Shown: in pieces, positions 9,943-21,033 of the stretch
How the letters are laid out: the number at the start of each line of letters is the position of its first letter
Position numbering within the stretch: the stretch's first letter is position 1
Origin: Cognatundibacterium crateris
GTDB taxonomy: Bacteria; Pseudomonadota; Gammaproteobacteria; Burkholderiales; Burkholderiaceae_D
DNA length: 64,000 bases
NCBI RefSeq assembly: GCF_010078235.1
Contig: NZ_JAABOS010000003.1
Coordinates: 434,001 to 498,000 of the forward strand
Direction: 5' to 3'
Position numbers and translations under genes: made by a program
The notes under the pieces: model-generated
The model's database searches: none
Seen by the model: only the letters and a program-made list of their open reading frames with translations
Told to the model about the DNA's origin: nothing

Positions 9943-12363
9943 TTATGGCAGGACGTTCAGCGTGAGCCGTGTTGTTGCTTCTGTGTAGCCATCATTCAGA
10001 AATAAGCCGATGAAATAGCTGCCAGCCGCCAGACCGGAAAAGCGCATACTGCCCTCGGCTGTAGTGACATAGCTCCATTTTTTCGAGGAAGTGCTGCCCG
10101 GAACGGCGCCTTTGGCATAAATACCTATCCAGTTTTTTGGATTGATTTTCAGATTTTTCCAACTCACGCTGAAACTGTCGTTAACCCGGATTTGCGTTAC
10201 CGGACAACTGAGGCTGACTTCTCCGGGGACAGGATTTGGGGTAAGGGTGGCCAGACCATTGAGTACCGGATCGGTAAAGTCTAAGCCAGCGCCTTCCAGA
10301 TGTCCGGCGTAGTGACGCCAATAATCGCCATCCCCTTCTATGCTGATGCTGAAGTCATACCATCCCTGGCTATTGTCCAAAGCTTTGATTTGCGTTTTGC
10401 TTTCGCCGGGCTGGGTGTCAAAATTGTAGACGGTGCGGTCACCATAGGCCAGGTCTGTCAGTTTGAAGCGGCAGGCTTGCTGGGAATTATTTTTCACCGT
10501 GATGCGTACGGAACGGCTTGCTGCATCTTCACTGATGCTGACTTCAGCGCCACGTGTGCCAACATTGAAGCGGCCACGGAATTCACGCAAAAAGCCATTC
10601 AGACTATGTACTGCCAGATGATAGCTGCTGTCCGGCCAATTAAAGACTTCGTTATCGATGCGCTTCTTCGCTTCCACCATATAGTGCCAGGGCCCATCAT
10701 TACGCAGGCTGGAGTAAACCCGGTAAGGCACTGCTATGCTGCCTTCGTTAGAAAAACTCAGCGCGAGCTGATTTGCGCTGGCGGCTACACTGGCTTCCAC
10801 CACTGAGCGGTAGGGCAGCGCTGCCGCTACACGTGGCAGGTTAGTGCTGACTTTCTCCTGGCTGGGCAGGGTCTGAATTGCCGGAGGATTCGCAGATGCA
10901 CTGCCCCAGTTTTTGTTATACGTAGCGGTGCGGGGTATGCTGGAAACCCAGTCGGTATTGGTGGCGGCAAAGTTAAATGCGCGTGTCAGATCACCGCAGA
11001 CGGCACGCCGCCACGGTGAGATATTCGGGCATTGTATAGCTGCGCGGTTCAGGCCTTTTGCCTGTACCAGCCACTCTTCCATAAAGCGTATTAAGGAGGT
11101 GTGATCATATAATTCCGAACAGATGCGCCCACCTTTACTCCAGGGAGAAATCACCAGCAAAGGCACGCGTGGCCCCAGGCCTATAGACTCGCCATTATGC
11201 ACTTCACCCTGCAACACGTTGCTCAAAGTGCTGCGGCCACGGTCATTGTTGAGCGGTGGAATATATGGCGGCATATGATCGAAGAAACCATCGTTTTCAT
11301 CATAAGTGATGATTAGCGCGGTTTTAGACCACATATCAGGATTGTCGACCAGCGCAGATAACAGTCTGGCGCTGAAGTTCTCGCCCGCATTTGGCGTCGC
11401 TTCAGGATGTTCGCAATACTCGGTCGGTGCGCAAATCCAGGAGATCGCAGGCAAGGTATTATTTTTCACATCCTGAGCAAACTGATCAATCAGCCATTGA
11501 CCGGTAGTGCCTTTGGCATTGCCGGGGGTGGAGCCAGGTGCGTAAGCGCGGGCTTTCTGATAGAGCGGCGAAGCGCTGGTCAGACGTTTACCGTTGGCAT
11601 CGACCCGGAAATTTTGAAAATACTGCAGATAGTTATCACCGTAGTTATCCCATTCCTGATAGACCTTCCAGCTGACTGCATTGCTTTCTAAAATCTCGGC
11701 ATAGGTTTTCCACTTGATTCCCTTAGCCGCCAGATTGTCATTGCTGATATCCGCGTTATAAACACCATTTGTGACATTGTACAAACCGTGGTCTGACAAG
11801 CCGGTGATGTTGTCCGGCGCATGTCCGCTCAGTGCATAGAAGCGATTGGGATCAGTCGGCCCAAACACCGAGCAGTGATAGGCGTCACATACTGTAAAAG
11901 CATCGGCCAGCGCGTAGTAGTAAGGCAGGTCAGCGCGGTTGAAATAACCCAGACAGCGTGCGGATTTCTTTTCCACCCATACATTCCAGTCTTTCCAGCT
12001 GGCTTCGGTACCTTTCCATGAATGATCCAAACCCACCCGCAAGGCATTGGTATTGCGTACATCAAAGTGGTAGGGCAGGGTGTAGCTGTTGCCATTTGGC
12101 TGATACCAGACTGGCTTGCCGGATGGAAGCGTGATCGCGCGCGGATCGTTGTAGCCACGTACCCCAGGCAGGGTGCCGAAATAGGAGTCGAAAGAACGGT
12201 TTTCCTGCATCAGGATCACTATATGCTCCAGATCACGGATGCTCTTGGTTTTACTGTTGGCTGGAATCGCCAATGCGCGGCCTATGGCTTCGGCGAAGGT
12301 CGGCATACTGGCGATACCGGCCGCGGCAGCCGTCAAAAACTTACGTCTGGAGTCATTACTCAT
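9943..12363 (-). CDS. Tat-exported phosphocholine-specific phospholipase C
   Basis: Secreted phospholipase C of 806 residues in the acid phosphatase-like PLC family of Pseudomonas and Burkholderia, which hydrolyses phosphatidylcholine or sphingomyelin. The N-terminus has a twin-arginine signal (SRRKFLTAAAAG). The catalytic domain begins with EHIVILMQENRSFDSYFGT. Further family motifs are CDAYHCSVFGPTDPNR, ITYDENDGFFDH and YDHTSLIRFMEEW. Two DUF756-type C-terminal modules follow near residues 500-700. A last module of about 85 residues (NWIGIYAKGA, W.Y.T, GSYFIGLFLNDGY) resembles beta-sandwich domains attached to phosphoesterases, and makes the protein longer than the roughly 700-residue family members. 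ATG 12363 places the Tat motif correctly. Confidence 0.92.
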   Translation of the reverse strand: MSNDSRRKFLTAAAAGIASMPTFAEAIGRALAIPANSKTKSIRDLEHIVILMQENRSFDSYFGTLPGVRGYNDPRAITLPSGKPVWYQPNGNSYTLPYHFDVRNTNALRVGLDHSWKGTEASWKDWNVWVEKKSARCLGYFNRADLPYYYALADAFTVCDAYHCSVFGPTDPNRFYALSGHAPDNITGLSDHGLYNVTNGVYNADISNDNLAAKGIKWKTYAEILESNAVSWKVYQEWDNYGDNYLQYFQNFRVDANGKRLTSASPLYQKARAYAPGSTPGNAKGTTGQWLIDQFAQDVKNNTLPAISWICAPTEYCEHPEATPNAGENFSARLLSALVDNPDMWSKTALIITYDENDGFFDHMPPYIPPLNNDRGRSTLSNVLQGEVHNGESIGLGPRVPLLVISPWSKGGRICSELYDHTSLIRFMEEWLVQAKGLNRAAIQCPNISPWRRAVCGDLTRAFNFAATNTDWVSSIPRTATYNKNWGSASANPPAIQTLPSQEKVSTNLPRVAAALPYRSVVEASVAASANQLALSFSNEGSIAVPYRVYSSLRNDGPWHYMVEAKKRIDNEVFNWPDSSYHLAVHSLNGFLREFRGRFNVGTRGAEVSISEDAASRSVRITVKNNSQQACRFKLTDLAYGDRTVYNFDTQPGESKTQIKALDNSQGWYDFSISIEGDGDYWRHYAGHLEGAGLDFTDPVLNGLATLTPNPVPGEVSLSCPVTQIRVNDSFSVSWKNLKINPKNWIGIYAKGAVPGSTSSKKWSYVTTAEGSMRFSGLAAGSYFIGLFLNDGYTEATTRLTLNVLP

Positions 12364-12620
12364 GATGGATTAGGTCCTCGAAAAATTGGGTGGTGTGATT
12401 CTGAAGAGAAACCGGATTCAGTGAGTTTATGATATCGCCGATTCCAGAACGAAAGATCATAGTGAGTATAAATGACAATTTCATGACGCTAGATTGTTCT
12501 TTGGAAAAACGCTGTTTAACTGCCACAAGGAAACAAGTGCACACTGACCTAAGCAATGAAGTGTGATCTGGTATAGTTGGCCGGATCATGTTCATAAGCA
12601 AAGATATTTCTGGAGAAAAT

Positions 12621-13097
12621 ATGAAGCCGATCCGAATGATGAAAACGCTGAGTCTTGCTTTGTCTGTCTGCTGCCTGAATACGGCTAGTTTGCAGGCGGC
12701 ACCGATTTCTGCTGCGGAGTCCAGATTCCTTGTGTTGAAGGAAGGTAACGCCCCCGAGTCCGGTGTGTTCACCAGAAAACAAACGAAAGTGATCCAAACG
12801 CAAGCGGATTACAAAGCAGAATTGAGTCGTTACACCAGTGCTGCACCAGGAACCGTTGACTTTTCTAAAGGCCGCGTATTACTGATCGATATGGGGCCAC
12901 GTCAGAGTGGTGGTTTTTCACTGAAAGTTGCAGCGGTCAATATTTCTCCAAATGCAGTGACGGTCAATCTGGAACTGGTCGTGCCCGGCCCGCAATGCAT
13001 GGTGACTGCGGTGCTGACCAATCCGTATCAATTCATTTTCATCCCGACCCAAAAAGAAATTCTGATGTCTGAGAAACTGGTGGCTGCTGCTTGCTAG
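12621..13097 (+). CDS. Exported protein with a PrcB C-terminal-like domain
   Basis: A 158-residue protein with a signal peptide at about residues 1-28 (cleavage near LQAAP). The C-terminal half (KGRVLLIDMGPRQSGGFSL, then alternating beta strands and a PGPQC turn) resembles the PrcB C-terminal domain described in a Treponema protease complex. No catalytic motif is visible, so a binding or accessory role is likelier than enzymatic activity. The start is set at ATG 12621 because GGAGAA lies six bases upstream. An earlier in-frame ATG at 12588 lacks this. It is divergent from the phospholipase gene, with 257 bp between the two starts. Confidence 0.65.
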   Translation: MKPIRMMKTLSLALSVCCLNTASLQAAPISAAESRFLVLKEGNAPESGVFTRKQTKVIQTQADYKAELSRYTSAAPGTVDFSKGRVLLIDMGPRQSGGFSLKVAAVNISPNAVTVNLELVVPGPQCMVTAVLTNPYQFIFIPTQKEILMSEKLVAAAC

Positions 13098-13340
13098 GGT
13101 GAGGTATCTACGCCCAGGTACTTGCTTGAGCCCGGTTTATGTTGCAGTGTCCGAGAGAAAATAAATTGTTGATATGTATCAGTATTTTACATATTATATT
13201 AGCAATTAATTTTTATTCACAGGACTGAGGAAAAATTGTTCCGGTAAGGCGTGGTGAGGAAATCAGTATCACTTGTACGGCAAGTGGGCAATCACCCAGC
13301 GTGCGGACGCCATTCCTCATTCGAATTTATCGGAGACTGC

Positions 13341-13850
13341 ATGCGTGCGTTTATTTGTCTGATTACTGCGCTGGCCGCGTATATGCCAATTGCTTCACTT
13401 GCACAGAGTGAGGCGCAATATAAACTCCGTGAAGAGACGCCCAGAACCGGAACCAATATCCGTAAAAACCTGACCGAACCCATTAATGTCGCGATCAACC
13501 TCAGCTATGCAGAGTTGAGTGCAGAAGAAAAAAAACGGGTGCGTGGTAATTATGAGGTGATGCCAGATGCGGATGAGCCGCCATTTCCTAAAAAGGGTTT
13601 ACGAGCGCTCATTAAACCTATCTCTCAGCTGCAACAGAAGTTGTTGGTTGAAGGGCCGTTGTCACTGATAGGTCTGATCGATGAAAACGGTAAGGTGGTG
13701 GAGGTCAAAGCGATAGGATCACCTTCTCCCGAAATGACTAAGTTTGCCAGTAGCGTGATGATACTGACAGAATTCAAACCTGCTGTGTGCGCTGGCCAGC
13801 CCTGCGTTATGGAGTTTCCGTTTCGCATGCAATTCACGACGCGGCGATAA
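13341..13850 (+). CDS. Exported protein resembling the TonB C-terminal fold
   Basis: A 169-residue protein with a clear signal peptide (cleavage after about residue 21, near SLAQS). The C-terminal 70 residues (SLIGLIDENGKVVEV, a short helix, then FKPAVCAGQPCVMEFPFRMQF) have the strand-helix-strand pattern of the TonB C-terminal domain, with two cysteines at the usual nGkpv turn. There is no transmembrane anchor or proline-rich spacer, so it is not a classical TonB. ATG 13341 follows a CGGAG site. The gene converges with the large hybrid kinase, 40 bp away. Confidence 0.55.
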   Translation: MRAFICLITALAAYMPIASLAQSEAQYKLREETPRTGTNIRKNLTEPINVAINLSYAELSAEEKKRVRGNYEVMPDADEPPFPKKGLRALIKPISQLQQKLLVEGPLSLIGLIDENGKVVEVKAIGSPSPEMTKFASSVMILTEFKPAVCAGQPCVMEFPFRMQFTTRR

Positions 13851-13890
13851 GTTAGCCTGACAAACAAATCGCGAAAGCCAATGATCTGGA

Positions 13891-16800
13891 TTATTTCAGT
13901 TTGATCGCCTTCGCCAGCACTTCCCACAAGCGATCCAGGTCTATCGGTTTGGTCACATAATCCTGCATGCCGGCCTGAAAGCATTTGTCTATTTCCTGTT
14001 GCATCACATTGGCAGTCATCGCAACGATAGGCAGTTCTTCTGCGGCATACAATTGACGTAAGTGTTCGGTGGCGGTAATACCATCCATCACCGGCATTTG
14101 CATATCCATCAAAATCAAATCATAAGGCGTATTGTGCGCCATGCTTGCGGCAACCATGTCCAGACAAATTTTTCCATCCGCCGCAACGTCGACTACCAAT
14201 CCGACCCCTTCCAACAGCGCGGTGGCCACTAATTGATTGATATCGTTGTCTTCTACCAGCAGTACTCTTGCACCTTGAATTTCGCCTAGGTCAGCCTCAG
14301 CCTGACTGGCTTCTACGGTTTCTGAAACATGGAAGTCGTTCGACTCATTGCCTAACATTTGCATCATCGTATCGACTAGCAAAGAGCTATTGACCGGTTT
14401 GGAAAGCACATGCTCGATACCCAGTGTTTGTGCGCCTTTTAACAGTTCCTCGCGCCGGTGTGCGGTGACCATCAGCAAAAACGGCGGTGCTTTTTGGGCG
14501 ACATGTTGAATTTTTTTGACTGCTTCCAAGCCATCCATTTCAGGCATTAACCAGTCGAGTAAGACAAACTCAAATGGTGTTTCACACTTCTCTGCTTCAA
14601 CGATATCTTCAATTGCAGCTTTACCCGAATTCGTGCAGCTTACCTGAAAGCCCAAGGCATTAAGCATGTCCGCCATCACATGCGCAGCGACCTCATTGTC
14701 GTCCACCACCAGAATACGTTTACCACGCAAATTCTCATTCGCCAACCTGGGTTTTTTGACACTGGCATCGACGCCAAACCGGGCTGTAAACCAAAACGAA
14801 GAACCTTCGCCAAAGACACTGTCAACACCGACCCCGCCACCCATAGCGCTGGCCAGATTTTTGCTGATGGCTAATCCTAAGCCGGTGCCGCCAAACTGGC
14901 GAGTGGTGGATGAGTCAGCCTGAGAAAAGCTTTGAAATAAGCGGCCTATCTGTTCTTTGGTCAGACCTATGCCGGTATCTTTGACCACGAATTTCAACAG
15001 TATGCCTTGCGCATCCTGATGTATCAGCTGAATGCTCAGCTGTATCACGCCTTTGGCGGTGAACTTAATCGCATTATTGGAATAATTGATTAAGATTTGT
15101 CCTACCCGCAGAGGATCACCAATCAGCGTATCCGGAATAGCAGTATCGACCTGACAGATAAGTTCCAAACCTTTGGCATCCGCCTTTTCTGATAACACCG
15201 TGATGACATTGTCCAGCACGGATTCCAGTTGAAACGGAACGGCTTCTATCGACATCATGCCAGATTCAAATTTTGAAAAATCTAAGATGTCATTGATGAT
15301 GCCTAATAAATTATCGCCGGACAGTTTAATTTTTTTCAGATAGTCTCTCACCACAAAAGACAGATCGTGTTTAAGAGCGAGGCCGGACAAGCCGATAATG
15401 GCGTTCATCGGTGTCCTGATTTCGTGGCTCATATTGGCGAGAAAGGCGCTCTTGGAACGCGCTGCCTGTTCCGCTGCCAGCTTGGCCTGATACAGTTCTT
15501 CTTGCTGCGCCATGAGTTTTTCATTGGCGCTGGATAAGGCCAGCGTGCGCTGCGCTACCTGTTCTTCCAGGTCGGCATACAGCTCAGCATTTTCTATGGA
15601 AATCGCTGCCTGGGCAGTCAGCCATTGCAAGGCTTCGAGCAGGCGCTCAGAAAACAGACCGGCTAATTCACGGTGCTCCAGAAACAGTACTCTGCGCAGT
15701 GGTGAACGGTTTCCGATAGGCTGACACAGCACACTGGCAATTTTCCTTTGTGAAAAAAAAGGCTCATTCAGTATTGCTGTATGTTTGTGGATGCTGTTTT
15801 CATCATCAACGATGACCTTTTGCCCCAGGTTCAAAACATAACGGATCAATTTTTCCGGCAGCACGGCGTCCTCCATGCCGTAGCTGACTTCAATAAACAA
15901 TTGATCTTCTGTGACACGACAGATGGCACCCTGCTGTGCACCGGATACCTCTACGATGGTGTTCATCAAACGATGGACTAAACTTCCTAACTCCATTTCG
16001 CTGCTGATCGCCTGCACCGAACGCAGCACCGCCAGTGTATCGAGCGAATCACCGATATCCCAGCCTGTAGTTGCCTTCGCACCGTGAACAGGTGCAGGTC
16101 TGAGTGCGAGTTCGGCCTGAACTTTGCCCGCAAGATACAGCGCCTGCGCATGCTGGAAGGACGATAGACTTTGCTCCCATGCCCACCATCCGTCCGGCGA
16201 GGTGCTGCCGCGCCACTGCGCTAACAGCGTATAGGCAAGGCCTGCGTCCAGATTGAATCCATGCGCTTGCGCCAGTTGCGCTGCCTGCAGCATTTGCGCA
16301 TCGCTGTGATGACTATGTTGATCCAGTCTGGAACGTATCGCTTTCAATAGCAATAGCCTGTGTTCTGCATTGTCCGGCGCCGCATACTTACACAGCCGCA
16401 GGAAATAGCGTAGGCCCTGATTAAATCGTGTCCGCAGCGCTGAATGTGCTGATTGTGTTGACGGTTCCGACTGCGCAGTTGCGTTGATGCTGCTTGCTTC
16501 CTGCTTGCCCGTCAGGATATGCAGACCCGATGCCGCGCTAATCCAGAATTCGACTTCCTGAGCAATCGCAAAGCCCGGCATGGATGACAGTAGCGGGGAA
16601 CTGCTGCATTCCAATACCTGTTCATAGTGGCCGCAACGGCCATACATAATCAGCTTCACCGCCATCAGTAATGAAGCACAGACTGGTTTGCCTCGCAGAG
16701 TCAGCATCAGAGCATCGATTTGGCGATGGAATTGTGGCTCTGTGTCAGAATCAGCAGAATTGTCGCGTAGCGCCCTGACATAGCAATATGGGCCATGTAA

Positions 16801-19560
16801 TAACTCCAGATCAGCATCCAGCGTAAATGAGCGGCTGAAATTTCTGAGTGCGAGATAATCCTCCTCAACCATGTGCAGATTCTTACCAAGGCATAAGCCA
16901 AGCAAAAATTTACAGCCGAGGAAGCTGGCTGCAGCCTTAGGCTTGCTGGCCTGACTGGCACAGATGAAATCCGCATCTGCCAGGGCCTGCAGGCACTCCC
17001 AGGCCTGCAGCCAGGGAGCGACGAAGTAAAACCAGCGGCTGCGTGCATCTGCCAGGTCAGATGACGGCGCTCCGCTAACACTGTGCAGCAAACTGCTGGC
17101 CCGCGCTGCTGCACCAGGATAGTCCTGATCGCATTCGATCCGGCTTTGCGCCAGCATGACATCCAGCATAGCCTGTACAGCGAGAGTGGGTGCGACGGTC
17201 CTCTGCGCTGACAGCTGGTGAGCGAGTGTATGGAACATGGACCGATCCGTATAAGAAGCTGCCTCCATCGCGGTCACGGACAGTATGACGGATTCATGAT
17301 CCGGCAGTGCCAGGCCCTTATGCGCTAATGCCTGTAAAGCGATAGGCAATGCTTCTTGATAAAAGCCGTACTGACACAACAAATCAAGCTGTAATACTGT
17401 GAGCCGGAAGCGTTCTTGCTCAGCGTTCACCAACTGAAGCAGACGATCAAAACTGGCGATGCTTTGTGCTAAAGCGCCCGATGCGAGTAATGCTTCTGCC
17501 TGTTTCAAGTACAAAGTGCTAAACAGCTGATCATGCATAGCCGGATCGGCTTTGGAGAGCAGTTTCAGCGCCGCTCCAAAATAATTAGCAGCAGATTGAT
17601 GCGCCATATTCGCCATCGCCCGCTCACCTGCTTTGACCAGCAATCTGGCGACTGCAATTTGTTCCTCATGCTGTTTGATGAAAAATTGCGCTTGTACCAG
17701 GTGATCGACCAGTAAAAACAAATCACTGTCACTGGAATTGTCGGAATATTCCTGCCAGAGCACATGTCCTATTTTTAAATGCAATTGGGATAAACTCAGT
17801 GGCCCGACTAATGCATACGCGGCTTGCTGTATCCGGTCATGGGTGAATTGAAAAATACGGGTTTTATCCTGATTGCTGACGGCGACAATTAATTCTTCGT
17901 ATAACGGTGCCGCCAGCCAGGCTAAGGTACGAGCCTCCGTTTGCTGCGACACGCGCGCCAGCAGCGACAGACTGAATTGCTTACCTATGCAGGCACCAAA
18001 GCGTAACATTTGTTGTGTCGATGAACCCAATGCAACCAGGCTTTGCATCATCATATCAACCACATTATCAGAGGCATCCTGCATTTGTGCATATGACAGC
18101 GACCAGTCCCAGGACTTCGTGTTGGGATCCACATAGAGCTGTCCTTTGGCATACATATTTTTCAAAAACTGACGGATATGAAAGGCGTTGCCACGGGTTT
18201 TTTGCATAATCAAAGCCGCTAATCCGGCCGCATCCCGAATACCCTCGCAAGTATCCTGTATCAGTTTTTCTGCATCGTCACGATACAAAGGCAGCACGGT
18301 CAGATCCAGCACCTGACATTCGGTCGCCCTGACTTCTTCCAGCATTTTCATCAAAGGATGGCTGGGGCTGACTTCATTATCGCGATAAGCCAGAACCAGC
18401 ATTAAATGGCTGTCATGGGTATTGAGCAGCAAATAGCGTAGCAAATGCAGGGACGCATAATCGGCCCACTGCAGATCGTCCAGAAAGAGCACCAAAGGAG
18501 AGTCTGCACTGGCAAACAGGTGTATGAAGTCCAGAAATACGCCATTAAAGCGCTGGCTCGCGGATGCGGCTGGTAAGTCTGGAGCTGACACAGCTGGCTC
18601 GATAAAGTGCAGCAGGTCAGGCAGTAAATTGACAAAAACTGCAGCCTGATTACCCAGGCAAGCTTTAATTTTTGTGCGCCAGACTTCTAATTCTGACTGA
18701 CGTTTAGCCAGTAACTGATGCAGCAAAACAGTCAGCGCCTCCACAAACGCGGCATAAGGCCGGTCGGCATGATGCTGGTCATATTTTCCTTCGCAAAAAT
18801 TAGCCTGAGCCTCTGCGATACAGGCTTGCATTGCATGGATCAGTGATGATTTACCTACGCCGGAACTGCCACCGACCACACATAACAGGGTTTGTCCTTT
18901 GCGTGCGCTTGCAAAGCCTTGTACAAGCTGCGCGACTAACTCTTCACGGCCGTATAAATGTGAGGACAATAAAAATTGTGACGCCGGCTCAGTCGATCCC
19001 AGCTGAAATGGGGGAATGCTGCCGGTCTGGCCTAGCTGCGTGAGGCAAATTTCTAAGTCGTGACTCACACTGTTGGCAGTGGCATAGCGTGCCTGCGGTG
19101 ATTTTGCCAGCAAGCGCATCAACAGCTCCGACAGCATATGCGGAAGGGCTGGATTGAGCAGCACAGGAGCAGGCGGACTCAATGCCATTTGGCTGTGGGC
19201 CAAATCTAAAGGGTCGGTACTTTGAAAAGGCGGATGGCCCAGCATCCATTCATAAGCGATGATACCCAAGGCATACAGATCACTGCGCTCATCAATACAG
19301 GGCAGCTTCCCGGCCTGTTCTGGCGACGCATAGCGCAGCCGTTCCAGTGAACTGGCGCTGAGCAGCTTATTGTCGGCAAGGATAGACACCGTTCCATCCG
19401 CATTGATCTCTAATGATGCCGCTGTCAGTGCACCGTGGCAGCCATGTAACTCATGATACTCAGCCAAAGCCTGGCTGAATTGCAGCAGTTTGCGGATGGT
19501 GTGTTCGTCAGCTGCCGACGTCGTACTGAAATTTGAAGCGGTCGTTTTTTCATTGAGCAT
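13891..19560 (-). CDS. Giant hybrid signalling protein: kinase-like lobe, AAA ATPase, GAF, histidine kinase, two receivers
   Basis: Cytoplasmic signal protein of 1889 residues. Residues about 40-175 look like the C-lobe of a Ser/Thr kinase ([28 protein letters not shown]), but the glycine loop, the VAIK lysine and the HRD aspartate are absent (HGALTAASL occupies that place). A large AAA ATPase follows, with Walker [11 protein letters not shown] near residue 230 and Walker [13 protein letters not shown], then a long helical TPR-like region to about 1180. A GAF domain (about 1200-1350) leads to HisKA ([12 protein letters not shown], His near 1379) and HATPase (GGTGLGLAI). Two receiver domains follow, with phospho-Asp near 1669 and 1819. 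The full family has an intact N-terminal kinase; here it is truncated. No HPt domain is present. Confidence 0.88.
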   Translation of the reverse strand: MLNEKTTASNFSTTSAADEHTIRKLLQFSQALAEYHELHGCHGALTAASLEINADGTVSILADNKLLSASSLERLRYASPEQAGKLPCIDERSDLYALGIIAYEWMLGHPPFQSTDPLDLAHSQMALSPPAPVLLNPALPHMLSELLMRLLAKSPQARYATANSVSHDLEICLTQLGQTGSIPPFQLGSTEPASQFLLSSHLYGREELVAQLVQGFASARKGQTLLCVVGGSSGVGKSSLIHAMQACIAEAQANFCEGKYDQHHADRPYAAFVEALTVLLHQLLAKRQSELEVWRTKIKACLGNQAAVFVNLLPDLLHFIEPAVSAPDLPAASASQRFNGVFLDFIHLFASADSPLVLFLDDLQWADYASLHLLRYLLLNTHDSHLMLVLAYRDNEVSPSHPLMKMLEEVRATECQVLDLTVLPLYRDDAEKLIQDTCEGIRDAAGLAALIMQKTRGNAFHIRQFLKNMYAKGQLYVDPNTKSWDWSLSYAQMQDASDNVVDMMMQSLVALGSSTQQMLRFGACIGKQFSLSLLARVSQQTEARTLAWLAAPLYEELIVAVSNQDKTRIFQFTHDRIQQAAYALVGPLSLSQLHLKIGHVLWQEYSDNSSDSDLFLLVDHLVQAQFFIKQHEEQIAVARLLVKAGERAMANMAHQSAANYFGAALKLLSKADPAMHDQLFSTLYLKQAEALLASGALAQSIASFDRLLQLVNAEQERFRLTVLQLDLLCQYGFYQEALPIALQALAHKGLALPDHESVILSVTAMEAASYTDRSMFHTLAHQLSAQRTVAPTLAVQAMLDVMLAQSRIECDQDYPGAAARASSLLHSVSGAPSSDLADARSRWFYFVAPWLQAWECLQALADADFICASQASKPKAAASFLGCKFLLGLCLGKNLHMVEEDYLALRNFSRSFTLDADLELLHGPYCYVRALRDNSADSDTEPQFHRQIDALMLTLRGKPVCASLLMAVKLIMYGRCGHYEQVLECSSSPLLSSMPGFAIAQEVEFWISAASGLHILTGKQEASSINATAQSEPSTQSAHSALRTRFNQGLRYFLRLCKYAAPDNAEHRLLLLKAIRSRLDQHSHHSDAQMLQAAQLAQAHGFNLDAGLAYTLLAQWRGSTSPDGWWAWEQSLSSFQHAQALYLAGKVQAELALRPAPVHGAKATTGWDIGDSLDTLAVLRSVQAISSEMELGSLVHRLMNTIVEVSGAQQGAICRVTEDQLFIEVSYGMEDAVLPEKLIRYVLNLGQKVIVDDENSIHKHTAILNEPFFSQRKIASVLCQPIGNRSPLRRVLFLEHRELAGLFSERLLEALQWLTAQAAISIENAELYADLEEQVAQRTLALSSANEKLMAQQEELYQAKLAAEQAARSKSAFLANMSHEIRTPMNAIIGLSGLALKHDLSFVVRDYLKKIKLSGDNLLGIINDILDFSKFESGMMSIEAVPFQLESVLDNVITVLSEKADAKGLELICQVDTAIPDTLIGDPLRVGQILINYSNNAIKFTAKGVIQLSIQLIHQDAQGILLKFVVKDTGIGLTKEQIGRLFQSFSQADSSTTRQFGGTGLGLAISKNLASAMGGGVGVDSVFGEGSSFWFTARFGVDASVKKPRLANENLRGKRILVVDDNEVAAHVMADMLNALGFQVSCTNSGKAAIEDIVEAEKCETPFEFVLLDWLMPEMDGLEAVKKIQHVAQKAPPFLLMVTAHRREELLKGAQTLGIEHVLSKPVNSSLLVDTMMQMLGNESNDFHVSETVEASQAEADLGEIQGARVLLVEDNDINQLVATALLEGVGLVVDVAADGKICLDMVAASMAHNTPYDLILMDMQMPVMDGITATEHLRQLYAAEELPIVAMTANVMQQEIDKCFQAGMQDYVTKPIDLDRLWEVLAKAIKLK

Positions 19561-19905
19561 ACTTATTTTTCTTTGAAAAAAGGCAGGGAGGGCAGGGCAA
19601 GGTGCAATCCTTCAAACCCAGATCACAGAAAGAGGATGCGAAGGTCAGTTTAGGCCGCCGATCCTGATACTTCAAAAGTATTTTTACAGACGCTGAGCAA
19701 AACAAGCATGTCCATTAGCGTTGACAGGTTTCGATCCGCGTCCTTTCCCGTGCAGTCTCTGCCTGACTCCGCTTATTGAGGGTGTAAGGGCTGGAAACTG
19801 AAATCTCCCCTTAAAGATTTTTTTCTATGCACTATGATGGTTTGACAAGCTGCGTGTTTCCCTGCGCCTGGCTCTATACAACTATTAATTTTGCAAGAGG
19901 TCATC
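19561..19905. other. 345-bp divergent intergenic region
   Basis: This gap separates the giant hybrid kinase (leftward) from the acyl-CoA dehydrogenase (rightward) and must hold both promoters. A TTGACA at 19842 and a TATACA at 19875 are 27 bp apart, too far for one sigma-70 promoter. No gene or strong inverted repeat was seen. Confidence 0.4.
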
Positions 19906-21018
19906 ATGGATTATGTAGAACGAATAGATCGTGTCTGTAAAAATGTGATTGAACCGAATAGCATACGAGTTGATAAAGAAGGCGTATTCCCGCATGAAGC
20001 GATTGCGGCCTTGAAAAAGGAGGGATTGCTGGGACTGATCTCGGCTGAGCCAGTTGGCGGACAGGGCCAGGGCTTGCATGCGGCGGCGCAGGTGATATTG
20101 CGGATCGCTCAAGACTGTCCTTCCACCGCCATGGTGCTGTGCATGCACTACTGCGCGACAGCGGTATTGGAGGCTCAGGGTAGTGAAGCGGTACGCAAAG
20201 CGATTGCGAGCGGTGAACATCTGAGCACGCTGGCCTTCTCCGAAGCGGGATCGCGCAGTCATTTCTGGGCACCGGTCAGTACCGCAGAACGTGTGAATGA
20301 CACTATCCATCTGAACGCGCATAAGAGCTGGGTGACCTCAGCCTTTGAAGCCGACAGCTATGTGTGGTCGAGTCAGTCGCTGAGCCAGACCGGTAGCACC
20401 TTGTGGCTGGTCGCATCTGATTTGGCGGGTCTCAGTCAACCGGCAAAGTTCGATGGCTTAGGCTTACGCGGAAACGCTTCAACGCCTATCATGGCGCAGA
20501 ATGTCATGATACCGGCGGCTTGTCAGCTGGGTCAGGATGGAAAAGGCTTCGACACCATGATGGGTGTGGTATTGCCCTGGTTTTCTGTGCTGAGTGCTGC
20601 GTGCTGCGTAGGCTTGTGTCATGGCATCCTGGAGCGTGCTATCGGCCATGTCGCCGCCACCAGGCATACCCATTTATCGACTTCGCTGGCTGACTTACCC
20701 ACCATACGCGCCTATCTGGCACGTGCAAAAATCCAGGCGGATGCCGCCGCCACCTTGTTACAAGACACGATAGTCGCGATACAAACAGAACGTGCCGACA
20801 GCATGCTGCGGGTGCTTGAAGTCAAAGCCGCGGCATCAGAGACGGCATTGAATGTGTCTGAAACAGCGATGCGGGTGTGCGGAGGGGCGGCTTTCCGTAA
20901 GGAGGCCGGTATCGAACGCCTGTTCCGCGATGCACGTGCTTCTTATGTGATGGCACCGACCAGTGACGTGCTGTATGACTTTATCGGTAAAGCGATCACG
21001 GGCCTGCCTTTATTCTGA
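19906..21018 (+). CDS. Acyl-CoA dehydrogenase family protein
   Basis: FAD-dependent dehydrogenase of 370 residues with the family order: N-terminal helical domain (EAIAALKKEGLLGL), central beta domain (LAFSEAGSRSHFW, HKSWVTSA), and C-terminal helical domain ending with VCGGAAFRKEAGIERLFRD. The substrate is unknown; the protein is slightly short for a fatty acyl-CoA dehydrogenase. ATG 19906 is preceded by AAGAGG, and a TTG at 19891 is discounted. The next gene starts 15 bp after the stop, so the two are probably co-transcribed. That partner is a PhnD-like binding protein, which points to a specialised substrate rather than general beta-oxidation. Confidence 0.88.
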   Translation: MDYVERIDRVCKNVIEPNSIRVDKEGVFPHEAIAALKKEGLLGLISAEPVGGQGQGLHAAAQVILRIAQDCPSTAMVLCMHYCATAVLEAQGSEAVRKAIASGEHLSTLAFSEAGSRSHFWAPVSTAERVNDTIHLNAHKSWVTSAFEADSYVWSSQSLSQTGSTLWLVASDLAGLSQPAKFDGLGLRGNASTPIMAQNVMIPAACQLGQDGKGFDTMMGVVLPWFSVLSAACCVGLCHGILERAIGHVAATRHTHLSTSLADLPTIRAYLARAKIQADAAATLLQDTIVAIQTERADSMLRVLEVKAAASETALNVSETAMRVCGGAAFRKEAGIERLFRDARASYVMAPTSDVLYDFIGKAITGLPLF

Positions 21019-21033
21019 GTAAATGGAGAAATC

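Noticed and set aside
19842..19880. Sigma-70 promoter TTGACA...TATACA before the acyl-CoA dehydrogenase gene
   Set aside because: The spacer is 27 bp, far from the usual 16-18 bp.
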